Below the pieces are notes generated by a model. It worked only from the letters and a program-made list of their open reading frames with translations. It was not told the origin of the DNA and made no database searches. DNA of 64,000 nt from the NCBI RefSeq assembly GCF_001640805.2, contig NC_066835.1, positions 7,496,227 to 7,560,226 of the forward strand, read 5' to 3'. A program made the position numbers and the translations under genes. Below are positions 1-11,340 of the stretch, one piece after another. Within the stretch, counting starts at the first letter, position 1. The number at the start of each line of letters is the position of its first letter. Source of the DNA: Lates calcarifer (Eukaryota > Chordata > Actinopteri > Centropomidae).

Positions 1-1774
1 TTTTAATAAAACATCTTGAATACACGCGCATCTCCATTTTCTGATCTGCAAAAAAAAAAAAGAAAAAGGCATAGCTTTGAGGGAAAATGACTTTCATTAC
101 TCTTCCATGTCACAGTGTCCTGTTGATCCAAAAGCTAATCAAACTCAATCAACAGAACAGAACTGACTGGAATATAAATTTGGCGGCAAAAACTGCTGCA
201 TTATCCCAGCAACCCTGATGTTAAGATGTTGGAGAGAGTCTATCTTTGGCTGAATGACCTTGGGAAGCCGCTCAGAGTATAGTTTTTGCACATGTGTTAA
301 CACAAAAAAAGTATCTGCATCAGTCCCTAGCATATCATCTGAAACTGTTCTTTTCTGAACAAAATTCTCTTCACTCCAGTAACCTGTAAATGCACTGTGT
401 TTTTCTCTGTCACCTAAATTGCACAATCATCACTCTATTTCAGTAACAGCCCTTTACTTGACTCCATGGCAATTTAGTCCGTGTGGCTCCGAGACAGGTA
501 CTCAGTTTTATTCATTATGTCATTCCTTTTCAGACAACATAACCTTTCAGAATTGCAATGAAAATGACTGTGTTTATGCTCAAATCTCAAATTGCACCCC
601 GGGGGCAAAAATCAATCTCACTTCTGTGAGTGACAGTTGTTTGAAGAGTCACGGACTCTGGGTGGATTCATCTCTTTGGCCTTCTGCCTGCAGCCCACAT
701 GGAACGGTTAACAACAGAGATGGGAGAGCCAAGGACATGTCAGCTGCTGAAGTGGCCAGAAACTGGGTTTTTTTTTTCTCCCTTTCCTCCTTTCTGTTGC
801 TCTTTTCTCCAACACAATCATTCATCTTTTACATGCAAGCACATGCAATACATGAAGACAGCTGCAACGGCACAGCTCCACATAGTGCCGGAGCTTAAAC
901 GGCATCCATCTCTCTGCTGCTTATACATATATAGAGTCTGCTGCCTGAGGGTTGTATAGCTACAAACAGCACAAAATCATGATGTGAAATAAAAAGCCTC
1001 AAGCAACCACAGCACCATTTATTCTACAGAAATTTACAGCAAAGCCTCACCTCTCCTATCAAACCAAGAAGTGTACAGTTAAATGCTCTTATGCCGGCGT
1101 TGATGGCTGCCGAGCTTATGTAATTATGTTGTTCTGATGGTCATTCGCTGGCAGACTTAGATTACAGCGCAATGCTGTGGGCAAACCACTGCCACTCAAG
1201 TTGTGCGGGAAGCGGTAGGAGAGCAGAGGAGTGTCAGAATGATAGCAGGGGAAAGTAGCGAGGCAGTTTTGAAAGCTGAATTAGATTTTCTAGGGAAAAA
1301 AAAAAAAGAGGAGTGGCGCTACTAACTCAAACTAGGCTCAAGGTGATGTGTGTGGGCCAGGACAATCATGCAGGGAAATTTAAATAAGTTGGAATCAGCC
1401 CCCAGATTTGATCTATGACAGCGAAAGCAGCAAGCGCATGTTGCCTTTGCTTGAGGCTAAAGCTGCACAGTCAGGAGGGAAGCCGCTTAGCAATTTTTGG
1501 AAGCCAAGGAGCTTGACTGATTGACTGACTGTGGTTGCTCGAAATGCTGTAAGTCCTGATCTGCACAATTGTCCCATAAATAATTGTTTGCCTCTCTTTA
1601 TTGTCAGTTGATGCAATGCAATTCAACCTCTCACCTGGTAATGAAGCTTTAACATATGATGTTCCAAACTCCCAGTGTCAGGTAACCTGAAGAAAAAAAA
1701 CTCCTCTTGTGTGAAGTATATAAGCCATTTACAAAGGATTTGTGGCCTTTTATAAGGCAATAAAAAAAATCAAA
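1..1774. other. Unique non-coding DNA, no gene recognised
   Basis: AT-rich single-copy-looking sequence with short A-runs (near 50-60 and 1294-1307). Two open frames were examined, 93 codons on the minus strand at 145-426 and 159 codons on the plus strand at 419-898. Neither resembles a known protein family, and both have mixed low-information composition, so they are treated as chance frames. No RNA gene or clear splice-bounded exon was seen. Confidence 0.6.
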
Positions 1775-2100
1775 TGATCCATTCAACCATCCTCTTGCTA
1801 TACCCTCTATCATTTTAAGGGCCATGGGGGGGCTGGAGCCAATCCGAGCTGACAGAGGGTGAGAGGTACACCCTGGACAGGTGACTAGCCAATTACAGGG
1901 TCGACATACAGAGACAAATAATAATTCACGCTCATATTCACACCTATGGGCAATGTAGAGCTGTGAGAGGAAGCTGGGGTACCTGGAGAGAACCCATGCA
2001 GGCATAGGGAGAACGTGCAACAAAAAGACTCCATCCAGCCAGCAGGTTCAAACCCAGAACCTTCTTGCTGAGAGGCAACAGCACTACCCACTACCCCCAC
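1775..2100 (-). mobile_element. tRNA-like SINE, near full length, minus orientation
   Basis: Read on the minus strand this begins with a tRNA-like head: a box-A-like segment near 2075-2090 (GTAGTGGGTAGTGCTGTTGC) and a box-B-like GGTTTGAACC at 2045-2054. A body follows, including the motif complementary to GAGAGGTACACCCTGGACAG, and the 3' end carries short ATGG-type repeats near 1777-1793. I recall this architecture as a very common teleost SINE-like repeat. A truncated copy in the other orientation lies at 4225-4365, with matching body text, which confirms that it is dispersed. It is degraded and contributes only chance open frames on the minus strand. Confidence 0.7.
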
Positions 2101-2134
2101 AATCGAGTTACGTTTGTCCTTATTTAACTATTCA

Positions 2135-2160
2135 ATTTATTTATTTATTTATTTATTTTT
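2135..2160. repeat. (TTTA)n microsatellite
   Basis: About five to six TTTA units ending in a short T run, just beyond the tRNA-like head of the SINE. It may be a tail of a neighbouring insertion or an independent microsatellite. Confidence 0.85.
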
Positions 2161-4224
2161 CCCCTCAACAGCCTTATGCTTGAATATGCATTTTCCTGAC
2201 TACTAATGGCTCGTAGGAGATCAAACCAGGGCGCTGCTATTGAATTTTATACTTGAATACTTACTACATAATTCACTTCATTCATGTTTTTTTTTCTTAT
2301 CCACTTACAGCAGTTATCTAATGTAAGGAGTTTAAAAGTTTTATCAAAAAGCTACCTTTTCTGTTGAACTGATGACATTAGCCTATTTAACTCTGTTTCC
2401 TCACATGTAGCCTTAAAGGGATGAATATATCCTTACAGGCTGAAATTTGGCTTCTCCTCAACCAATATTACATTAAGACAGCAGCACTTTCTTTAATGTC
2501 AAACGAGCCCAAGCATTCAGATCTTATTAAGTGAGACTTCATGGAATCGGATGAACAGCGTCTGGGCTGACTCACATCTTCAAGCTCCAATAAATGTCCA
2601 GCTAAATTGAAAAATTGAAGTGATGCTTAAGTATTGTGCACTGATGGCCACTTGTGGATGGTTTTGTCAATACCCCCGTTCATGTTACTGGCAGCATAAA
2701 AGTAGCGCGGACACAGGATGAACTAACATGAGCTATGAGCATAGCCTCCATGGTTAAACGAGAGAGAAAAGAATGCCACCCGCAGAAACCCTGAGTACAA
2801 CACTGTACTGTGAGAGATGTAGAAGAATTTCTGTGGAAAAGTCCTTTAAATGGTGACTGCCACTTTAACAGAATACATAATAGAGTAATATGCTTTTCAA
2901 AGTGCAGACTTTACTGTGCTGCTTTAACACAGATTTTCAATTGGAAAATCTCATAGCAGATGGGAAAATGACACCTCACCAGGCCATTTCTATTTCCCTG
3001 TCAGTTATATACAAAAAAGGGGAAGGTGAAAACCATTATTCGGACTCCTTTCCTCCTTCTCTCACACACGTTCTGTCCTATTCCCTCCCTGAGATAAAAT
3101 GTGGCGGCATACAAAGATCTTGACCTTCAAAGCACCCGTGGGGTTTTGGGAGCATTGTTAGCCCCATCTCCCACTATCTTTCTCCCCTCCTTTCCCTCTG
3201 CCTGAGCCACCAGCAAGGGGGGGGTGAAAAGGTCGGTCCCAGTGGGCCAGGCCACAGCCGCTGCAGCTGCCTGTCATCAGTCCATGAAGGCACCACGCTA
3301 ATAGACTTCCCCCTCTCTTTTCCTGTCAAACAAATGGCCTGACCATGGTTCCCCCTGAGAGGAAGGCCATGTCATAATCGATGCAGCTACTCGCGTATTT
3401 CACTCCCTCCACTCCCCTCCCCTCCCTTAGTCTCGCTGTTCAACTGATACACACACATGCACACAAGGTGAAAACACTGGTCTCAGATACAGTCACTTAA
3501 AGCTTATATACAACTGCCTCCATCCCCTCGTGTAAGTCTCAAACTAATTGTAAACTGACAAATACCCATACATACTAATTAACTTTGCCCACATTTCCCA
3601 AATCACTAATCACCATGCAACCTCACTTTGAGCTCCCTGTCAGTCCTTCCCTCTTTAGGTCTATCTTGCTTTCCTTTGCACTCGCCCATGGTCTTCTGTG
3701 GCACAGTCCCCTAATTAAACATAGGGAAAAAGTGGAGAACGCTAAATCAAATCCAATTACAGGCGTGATGAACCACATGTGTCCCCCTGGCGACAAGCCT
3801 GGCCAGGTTCCCCAAAAGACAACAACGGCTGAACAACAACCCTGATTGAAATGGCAGGCCTTCAAACAACATCCACTCCCACTGGAGCAGAGCTAAACAA
3901 ACCTCGCTCCCATTGGGCCAGCAGTAATGGGCAGAGCAGAGTGTAATTTAGAAAGTTGAGGAGAGGGTTGTTTCAAATACTAATGCAGACTCTCTAATTC
4001 ACTGATGGACGTGAGAAAAGAAAGAGGGGATCATTAGCGTCAAGTGGATGCACGTTACCTTTGTACTGTATGTGAACTTCCACTCATTGTTTCTTCCTGA
4101 ACATTTAGAGACAGAAAGGAACTAAACACGAGTTCACTCAAGACACTTTTTTGTTTTCATTTTTTACAGTTAAAGATTAAGCCAGTGGGTACATTTATTA
4201 ATTAATAATTGGTATAATACCTAC
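2161..4224. other. Unique non-coding DNA with CNE-like patches
   Basis: No gene seen. The segments at about 3180-3420 and 3690-3960 are richer in GC, free of simple repeats, and contain ATTA/TAAT homeodomain-type cores (for example CCCCTAATTAAACATAGG near 3708). They read like conserved non-coding elements, but conservation was not measured. The 86-codon plus frame at 3585-3845 and its minus shadow have no recognisable domain. Confidence 0.35.
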
Positions 4225-4365
4225 AGAAGTGTCACCTACCGACATGTCAGCCCTGTGATAGATTGGCAACCTGTCTAGAGTGTACCCTGCTTCTCGTCCA
4301 ATGTCAGCTGGGATTGGCTCAATCCCCCTGCGACCCTCAAAGGATACGCAGTATAGATAAGAGAC
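4225..4365 (+). mobile_element. Truncated SINE copy, plus orientation
   Basis: The plus strand carries the body of the same element found inverted at 1775-2100: GTGTACCCTG near 4279, then TCAGCTGGGATTGGCTC near 4304-4320, then a degraded tail. The reverse complement aligns without large gaps to 1810-1905. The tRNA-like head is missing, so this is a 5'-truncated copy, as is usual for SINEs. Confidence 0.65.
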
Positions 4366-5036
4366 TCATCAATAAAGCTTAAGTAGGATTTTTAATGTAG
4401 ACCTTTTGCTTGTATTACAGTACTTTCAGATTTTTGAATTGGTATTTTTATTTAAGCAAGGGATTGGAACACTTCCTCCATCACTGGAAGCATTACAGAA
4501 AGTAATGCTTCGTGCCCTAACTCTACTTTAATGAATGAAATTAATTTACAGATGTTTTTGTCATCAAACTATCAAAAAGATTTTTACACATTGTCACTCA
4601 AGTCACTAAGACAAACAGGCTTTCGTGATCAAGTTTTGATTGTAAAAAATGTGTTTTCTAACAGAAAAGGCCTGACCATGACAGAGAAAAATCTGCTCAT
4701 TCCACATTTTGGTTATATCTTACAACCAGTTTCGGAACATTTTTACTTTAGGGAGTCTGCTCGCTGAGTATTGAGTGCATGTGTGCAGAGCACTTCAGGA
4801 GACACTGTTCAAACTCACCGGGGGGTGTGTGGAAAGCTCGCTTCCTTAATTTAATTGCCAATTATATTAGTGCCTTGGCTCTTCTGAGCACAACACAGCT
4901 ACCGAGTCAAAATAATCACAGGCTCAAACTTAATGTGTAAATACTCCCAGAGGGACAGGACACACTCGCATAGACACTGAGACTGAATGCAAACACAATG
5001 GCACACAGGCAAACATGTCAACACCAGAAGATCGTA

Positions 5037-5037
<1 letters not shown>
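4366..5037. other. Unique AT-rich non-coding DNA
   Basis: No gene, RNA or transposon recognised. The 78-codon plus frame at 4531-4767 is AT-rich and has no family signature. Confidence 0.5.

Positions 5038-5081
<44 letters not shown>
5038..5081. repeat. (TG)22 microsatellite
   Basis: An uninterrupted run of 22 TG units followed by a G-rich stretch (GGTGGGGGGG). It produces poly-Val/Cys and poly-Thr/His chance frames on both strands. Confidence 0.97.
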
Positions 5082-5082
<1 letters not shown>

Positions 5083-5089
5083 TGGGGGG

Positions 5090-6660
5090 GATCAGAAAGG
5101 AAGATCATAGCTCTCGCTGAATTAATCACTTGGAGAAAAAGGAAACGTAGGAATACAGGTGACAGCAGGTCATGCATACTTTATGGAAAAGTTAGAGCCA
5201 CCAGTACAAAACTTTTCACCACCATGTCAGTATTTGGTATGATGCCAAAGAGAGGGGCAAAAACAGAGAGAGCATGACGAGAGAGAGGACCATAGGAGGG
5301 CAATAGAAGACGGAAAGAACAAAGGAAATGCAAATAAGCTATGGATCAAGTGCTTCTATGTACACTATATGAATAACCCAAAAGGGATGCAGAGTCTATG
5401 TGTGTGTACCTATGCATATAACGTTCAGCTCCCTCCATGCTAAGGAAAGGATAAAGAGAGTGAAATGCTGTATTTATAATTCATAGCCAAACTTGTGAGA
5501 AGCGAGGACAAGCGAATGACAAGGTGCGCTCAACTCTTGCCTGCCCTTCGGGAATTCAAAAATGGCCCCCTCCAAGTTTAGGGACTGCAGAAGTTTCTGT
5601 CTTTTTACAAAGCAAAAGGAAACGACAGGGAGTATGGCGTGAAAAGAAGAAGAAGAAGAAAAAAAAGTGCCCCTCAAGGTCAGGGAAGACACAGAGATGA
5701 AAACAGGGAGTGCGATTGTTAAATCTAAACTCTGTGAGAGTCTTGCCAACCTCCGGGTTGCTGTGCACCAACTCCTTCAAAAGGGGACAGTCAGAGAGGC
5801 AGGCAGGTATGGCTGGCAGGCAGACTTATTAAATACAAACCAAGTGAGTCAGACATTAAAAAAAAATGTTCAAACCCACTTTTCCCCAGGGAATGCCAAA
5901 AAAAAAGACAGAATGAAAGTAAGAAAGAAAATGCCGGGGTCTTTTGTGAGAGAGGGCAGGCACGCAAGAGTGGCACCTGAAGCAAACAGATTAGACGTAA
6001 GGCTGCATAAAAGGGGAGTTAAAAAAGGTGAAAATAAAAGGAACCTGATGTGGGGGAAGATATATTTTCGGATGGAAAATGACATCAGGCTTTTTGTCAC
6101 TGTCGTTTCTTCCGCCGACATGGTTCTTTAAGCAGAGAAAAGAGAGAAGGCGAGGGGAGAGGTCACTAGCTTTCATGCCAATTTGGCTTTATTAGCAGGG
6201 GAAAGGAGAGAGGAAAAGGGGGATAGATAGAGAGAGAGAAAAGAAGAACGGGGAGAGGGAGGGAGGGGGAGAGAGAGAGAGAGAGAGGGAGAGAGAGGGA
6301 GAGAGGGAGTCCTCAGAATTAAAAGGAAGCTATTGATGTCTCTTGCTCCAAGGCCCTCTTCTTTACCCGACTTCTAATTTAGCATTTCACACACAGCACA
6401 CAGAGAAAATAAATTAGAGGGGCAGGGAGAAGAGAGAGAGCTGGAAAGCGAGGGAAAGGATGTACTGTATACACAGAGAGGAAGGTAAAAAAAAATTAAG
6501 GTGAAGGAATAGAAAATTAAGAGATGTTGCAGATAAAGCATAAGGAATAATGTGTAAGAAATGCGAGAAGGGAAGATGAAGCACAGAGAAAAGAGGGGAA
6601 TTATCTTTTATCAAGGCATCCTTATCGGTGAGAGGATTGGGGAGCAACCCAATTAAATCA
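5090..6660 (+). repeat. 1.5-kb purine-rich tract with (GA)n core
   Basis: The plus strand is strongly biased to A and G over about 1.5 kb. The bias culminates in an imperfect (GA)n/(GGGA)n array at 6198-6309 and includes an AGA run at 5645-5667. The bias suppresses stop codons and creates the 154-codon plus frame at 5667-6131, whose product would be Lys/Arg-rich. It has no recognisable domain and is not called as a gene. Confidence 0.75.
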
Positions 6661-7200
6661 GCTTTTTCACTAAAGAGAATTCATCAACCGGAGGGCTCTT
6701 TTAACTAGTGTCTCAGTGCAGGCTAATCCGCACTCACAAATGAGCACGCGCGCACACACACAGATGCATGTTCCTGCAAAGATGCAGCAGCACCAAGGCA
6801 CCCACACTTAATTGTTACTAATGTTGTTTTACTATTAGTAAGCTGAGGGAAGCAGGGCGTCTGAGGCCTCGCTTTGGTTTTAGCTGACTACCATAGCAGT
6901 TTCTCACTCACGCACACGCATGATTTACGAGCGCTCGTTCCTCATGCTGCGGATTCATTTCCATAAATTTTATTCTGTCCACAAAGACCCTTCATCTTAA
7001 CAACAGGGCATCTAAACACAAACGCCCACCTGCGCCCACATGCCCGTGCCCATGCATGTGTCGCCTGCACGCACTTAACACGTACGCACACACACAGATT
7101 TATGGCCACAGCAAATCCCCAGTCCGGGCAGACAGCAGTGACCTAGCAGACATAGCAAGGCAGAGAAGGGTAATTTCTTCCCCTGCAGGATGAGTGAACG
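6661..7200. other. Non-coding, scattered CA/CG-containing short repeats
   Basis: Contains short GCGC/ACAC runs (near 6745-6762 and 7080-7097) and a few CpGs. No gene or transposon was recognised. Confidence 0.45.
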
Positions 7201-7204
7201 CTGA

Positions 7205-7345
7205 TAATGCCCGTCTCTCTCCTCATCTCCTTTTGTCTTTCTTTCCTCGCTTCCTTCCTCCCTCATTTCTTTCTCTTTTCCTCTCCTTGCCTTGACCCTT
7301 CTAATCTCCTCCACCTCTCTGCCTTGTCTCCCTTGTGTAAATGCT
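7205..7345 (-). repeat. Pyrimidine-rich tract (opposite skew)
   Basis: A nearly unbroken C/T stretch on the plus strand made of TCTC, TTCC and CCTC words, with few purines. It is the mirror of the purine-rich tract upstream. It creates only chance Leu/Ser/Phe frames. Confidence 0.75.
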
Positions 7346-8394
7346 GGAAAAAGCCAATATCCACCCACCCATCTGCACCATTCATTCAGTCTTTGTACCG
7401 CTCAGCCTTTAACGTACATATGTAAGATCTTCGCATGTAACAGGTGAGATAAACCAGTAACAGGTGACTGCTTCCTCAAACAAAAAAGCAGTGTATACAG
7501 TATGTGAAAGCTGAAGATATGGGATCCCAGGAGGGACGGTGATGGGGGAAAAGAGAAAGGGGGAGAAAGAAGGAGCTTATAAGAGCAAAAATGTCAACTG
7601 ATCCACTAGCCGTGGATTGAATAAATGTATTATTGTGAGAGAGGATTACATTTCAGTGCCGCTGTACCACCCCCACCAAAGAGAAAATGTATTGTGGCGG
7701 GTCCGCGTGATATCAGTTTGTACAAAAATGAAAACCCAACAGCTTACAATGATAAGATCAAGCTGAGTTATTATTATTATTCCTATTTCTCTTTTTTTTT
7801 CAGTGCTTATTCTTAAGCAAAATTGAGACTTTATTCCGCAATGAGAGATAAAGGTGCAACACACAAGCTGCCACAGCCACTTCTACGTCCTCTCTCGCCT
7901 TTTTTTTCTCCCCTTCCTCTTCATCATGTTCCAATCCCCGATATCCAGTCCCTTTTCCTCTCCTGCTTTTCATCTCAATTCCTGCCTTTGACCCAGGCTA
8001 GGTGAGACCTGTCGGCAGAAAACGCTCTCTGAACGCCAACTGTCAAGTTCACTCTACCCTCGCCTCTCGTCTTGCTCTCTCTCTCTCTCTCTCTCTCTCT
8101 CAGTCTTTCCTTTGCTCACATCACCTCTGAGAGGCAGCAGAAGGTTTCTGTACTTCACCTTCATGTCGGCTTGGCTTTTAATAAGCAGAAAGCTAGTCTG
8201 ACTGCGCCGCTGGGAGAAGGCCTCTGCTCGTGTAATTTGGTGTGATGCTCCCACTTTTCCTCCTCCGGTGCATTTATGTGTTGTTAAAAAACAGCTTTAA
8301 ACCACTTAAGCGAGTTACCTGATCATAGCTTCACCCAAGTTATCAAAGCAAATATTGGATATACTGTACTATACATTTTTGCTCACATACTGAG
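7346..8394. other. Non-coding with (CT)n microsatellite
   Basis: Purine-rich near 7540-7575, then ordinary sequence. A (CT)13-14 run sits at 8075-8101, preceded by pyrimidine-rich DNA from 7885. No gene was recognised. Confidence 0.55.
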
Positions 8395-8690
8395 GTTTTG
8401 GTTACAGTGGTGTCCAATTATGTTCTGCTTTTGTGGTGCGTAGTTCGTAAGATATCTGTCTCAGGAGATTTCTTCCCTCCACCATAATACCATATATATC
8501 CATTTGTGATACTCACAGAACTAGAAACAGCGTCCATGTAACTCTGGATAATCCACAGAAGACACTGTCAACATAAGCGATTGGCGATACAGCCTGACAG
8601 TCGTCTCACAATATTGCAATGTATGTTTGCAATATTGATGACACTAGAGTCTGCAGAACTACCATATCAATACAGTATTAGGTACATAAT
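8395..8690 (+). mobile_element. Dispersed repeat family B, copy 1
   Basis: Shares an ordered series of short blocks with 36870-37090 in the same orientation: GTTTTGGTT, then ATCTGYCTSAG followed by a CCWCC block, then CTGGATAATCCACAG at 8544-8558 (against CTGGATTACCCACAG at 37040-37054), then CTGTCAA. The colinear order shows two old copies of one element. No coding capacity or terminal repeat was recognised, and the superfamily is unknown. Confidence 0.55.
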
Positions 8691-9610
8691 GTTCATCTGT
8701 GTTTCAGCAGATGTGGTCAGTTTAATACAGCCAGAACCTCTCCCACCCTTCCCCCCTCTGTGTAATAGCTGGTGGATAAACGGGAGAGAAGAAGAAAGAA
8801 AGGTGGAGCTGTGGCTTCCTTAAAATAACTATCTGATCAGAGTCACTGATGAAACAGGCCTGCTGTACTGACCTTCTGTACCAACCTTAAGTCAGTTGAG
8901 TCGAGCTGATCAATACTAAAACTTTAAACCACAACTTCAGGTCAGGACATACTGTACTGGATAATACCTGGGTCCAGCTGTTGGACCCTAAACTAACTTC
9001 AGCCTGCTGTTTGACTGGCAGGACCTTTGCTCTCTCCTGCTTGTGCAGTCAATTTTGGCACCTACATTTCCACCTGACTGACCTTTCCAGCAAGAACTCC
9101 CTCACCGTGTTGCGATGCGCTGCCTGCCCTGACAAATTGCCTAAAAGTAGGATGTACAATGCGATAATCGATCGAGAATGTCACCTGAATCAGCTGAATC
9201 AGATCATCACATCTCACAGCCAATGTACTGCGTCTCAAGAGCACCTGCGCAGTTTGTATGTTAAACAATCCTACATGTAAAATACTTCAAAAGCAAAATA
9301 CTTCAGCACCTGACAATTCTGCTTAGTTTCAGAGAAACACACAACAAGGAACACTATCACCTTTACACTGGGTTCTAATAAACTGCCTAATGAACTGTCT
9401 TGAACTTGAATGGAATTGTTTGCAAAAGCCACAGAGGTCTGCGTGTGTATATTCCTACAACACAGGCAAACACATGAACACACGCATCACTCACACAGTC
9501 CAATGAATGACCACATTAAGAGGGAGCTGAGCACATCAGGTTCACTTTATTTCAGGTCAAATGAGAGGTAGAGGGGAGTATATCTACTGAGGAAACATAA
9601 CAGCTGGACT
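8691..9610. other. Unique non-coding DNA
   Basis: No gene recognised. A short direct repeat of AAAATACTTCA occurs at about 9279-9303. The 99-codon plus frame at 8981-9280 overlaps a minus frame of 68 codons, and neither has protein-like motifs. Confidence 0.45.
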
Positions 9611-9720
9611 GTGTGTTTATGTGTGAATGTGTTTGTGTGTGAATGTGTTTATGTGTGAATGTGTTTGTGTGTGAATGTGTTTATGTGTGAATGTGTTTGT
9701 GTGTGAATGTGTTTGTGTGT
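9611..9720. repeat. 16-bp minisatellite with alternating G/A variant
   Basis: Six complete units of GAATGTGTTTRTGTGT start at 9625, 9641, 9657, 9673, 9689 and 9705, preceded by a partial unit at 9611-9624. The single variable base reads (A), G, A, G, A, G, G from left to right. The real period is therefore 32 bp over most of the array. Confidence 0.95.
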
Positions 9721-11087
9721 GCGCAGTTCCCGTTTCTCTCATGTATGTTGCCTTAGTGAAAGCCTTCACAGACTGACCTATTTACTATTCATTTCACTTT
9801 CCTTTGACTTGCTGCCTTGCAAACTGTGACAATCATCACACGTCTATGAGATCAATCGTGGGATGGAGGCAGCGATTCTGATTTATCCCATTTTCTGGGT
9901 GTGTATGGTATAATCTGTATGAAGTAGTCACTGATCATGTATTAGTAATAAGACCTTGATGTTTCCAGGTGGAAGAGACTCAACACTCCTGCCATGAAGG
10001 CCAGCCAGATTTCCCATCAGCCTTCACTCCCACGCTCCAACCCCTAAGAGCGGATTGGATGCCCAGGGGATATTTCTAGGGCTTAAAATGGAAAAAGGGT
10101 GAATGTGCCACATCAAAACCTCTTGCTTCCCATGAGGTGTGACATTTCACATTGCCCCAACTTATACCCACCGAACACACACACACACACACACACACAT
10201 AAACGCAAATGCATGCATGCACATGAAAGTATACAAATTCCATTTCCCACACTAATGCTTCCCCCCAGCTGTGACATTAATAGCTATGTTAACGCCCCAT
10301 AAATACGCCTGCTCGCAAACACATAAATATATATACACACACACAAACCTACACATATTACTAATCTACTCCTCCAAGCCCCCCTGAAGTCAATTAAAAT
10401 CTCTCACAGCTGTGGTCTACCCCTAGGATTAGTTGTGACATGGACACACTGCAGCACACACACGCATACACAAACATGGAGCCATATGCAGCTTTTGATG
10501 CATTTTCATCAGGGGTGGGTACACTGCTAGTTAAGCGGCAGACTGTGAGGTGCAGGTGTACCTGCAAAAGCCCACGAGCCAATCATTTAGGGCCATAAAG
10601 TTAGAGCTCGTGAGGAAGCCGAGGCTCAGAAAAGAAATAAAAACACACACAATATAGTCTTATCCAGACTGTACACCACACAAGAGTAAGTCAGACAGTG
10701 GAGGAGTTCCAAGATTTAATCAAAGAATTCAGCGGGACTAATTCATTGAATTAGTTCCACTACTATATCCGTGCCATAGTAAAAAACTTAAACACTTATT
10801 TTATTTGTCACATTTTTGTATCTGGTTCATTTAGCCTCACAATGACCAAGTGTACAGGACTTGTAAAAAGTCACAATGAGTCACAGTTGCAGAAGCTCTA
10901 TTGGACAGAGTTTTAGTAACATGCCACACAGCCAAGTTAGAAATTTTGGAAGCAATGGAGTGGTCAGAAAGTCTGAGCCGAATCCCTGTAACTGCAAAGT
11001 TTTTGCTGTACTTTCATTAAGAGTTCAGTCCAGCTAGAAACACTTGAAGAATGAGCTCAGTATGAGCCACTACTTATTGCCTTCATG
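9721..11087. other. Non-coding with (CA)n microsatellites
   Basis: Contains (AC)12 at 10175-10199, GCATGCATGCACATG near 10210, and short TATA/ACAC runs at 10325-10345. No gene was recognised. Confidence 0.5.
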
Positions 11088-11340
11088 TTTAAAGTGAGAG
11101 TATGTAACTTGTAAATGAGGAAATAACACATTCTTCCTCTCACAAATGACAGACGGAATAATTATCAATAAAACGCACCCTTGCACTGTTTTATACACTC
11201 GGGTTTAACTATATCCTTACCTAGTCTGGTATGACCAGTAGCTAAAAGTGGCTAATGTTAGCTAATGTTAGTCAAACTTTAGTTGGAAATTGCTGTCTGA
11301 CTCAATATTCAAATTTTATGACTCTTCCTCTACTTGTGCT
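11088..11340. mobile_element. Possible MITE-like remnant
   Basis: Begins with TTTAAAGTGAGAGTATGTAA, which resembles the terminal repeat of the element at 60505-61066 (TTTAAAGCAACATTATGCAA). It continues into text with a GCTAATGTTA direct duplication at about 11252-11271, a word I associate with fish repeats. No matching right terminus was found, so it may be truncated or unrelated. Confidence 0.25.

Noticed and set aside
419..898. 159-codon plus-strand frame
   Set aside because: Overlaps another plus frame, has no known motif, and a T-run encodes its Phe/Leu stretch. No splice boundaries.
2045..2090. Genuine tRNA gene
   Set aside because: Box-A and box-B similarity belongs to the SINE head. 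No complete cloverleaf could be folded by eye, and a SINE body follows.
5667..6131. 154-codon plus-strand open frame
   Set aside because: It lies wholly inside the purine-rich tract, which lacks T and thereby suppresses stops. The product is Lys/Arg-rich with no domain.
9611..9720. CRISPR-like array
   Set aside because: The units are contiguous with no unique spacers, and the genome is vertebrate. It is a minisatellite.
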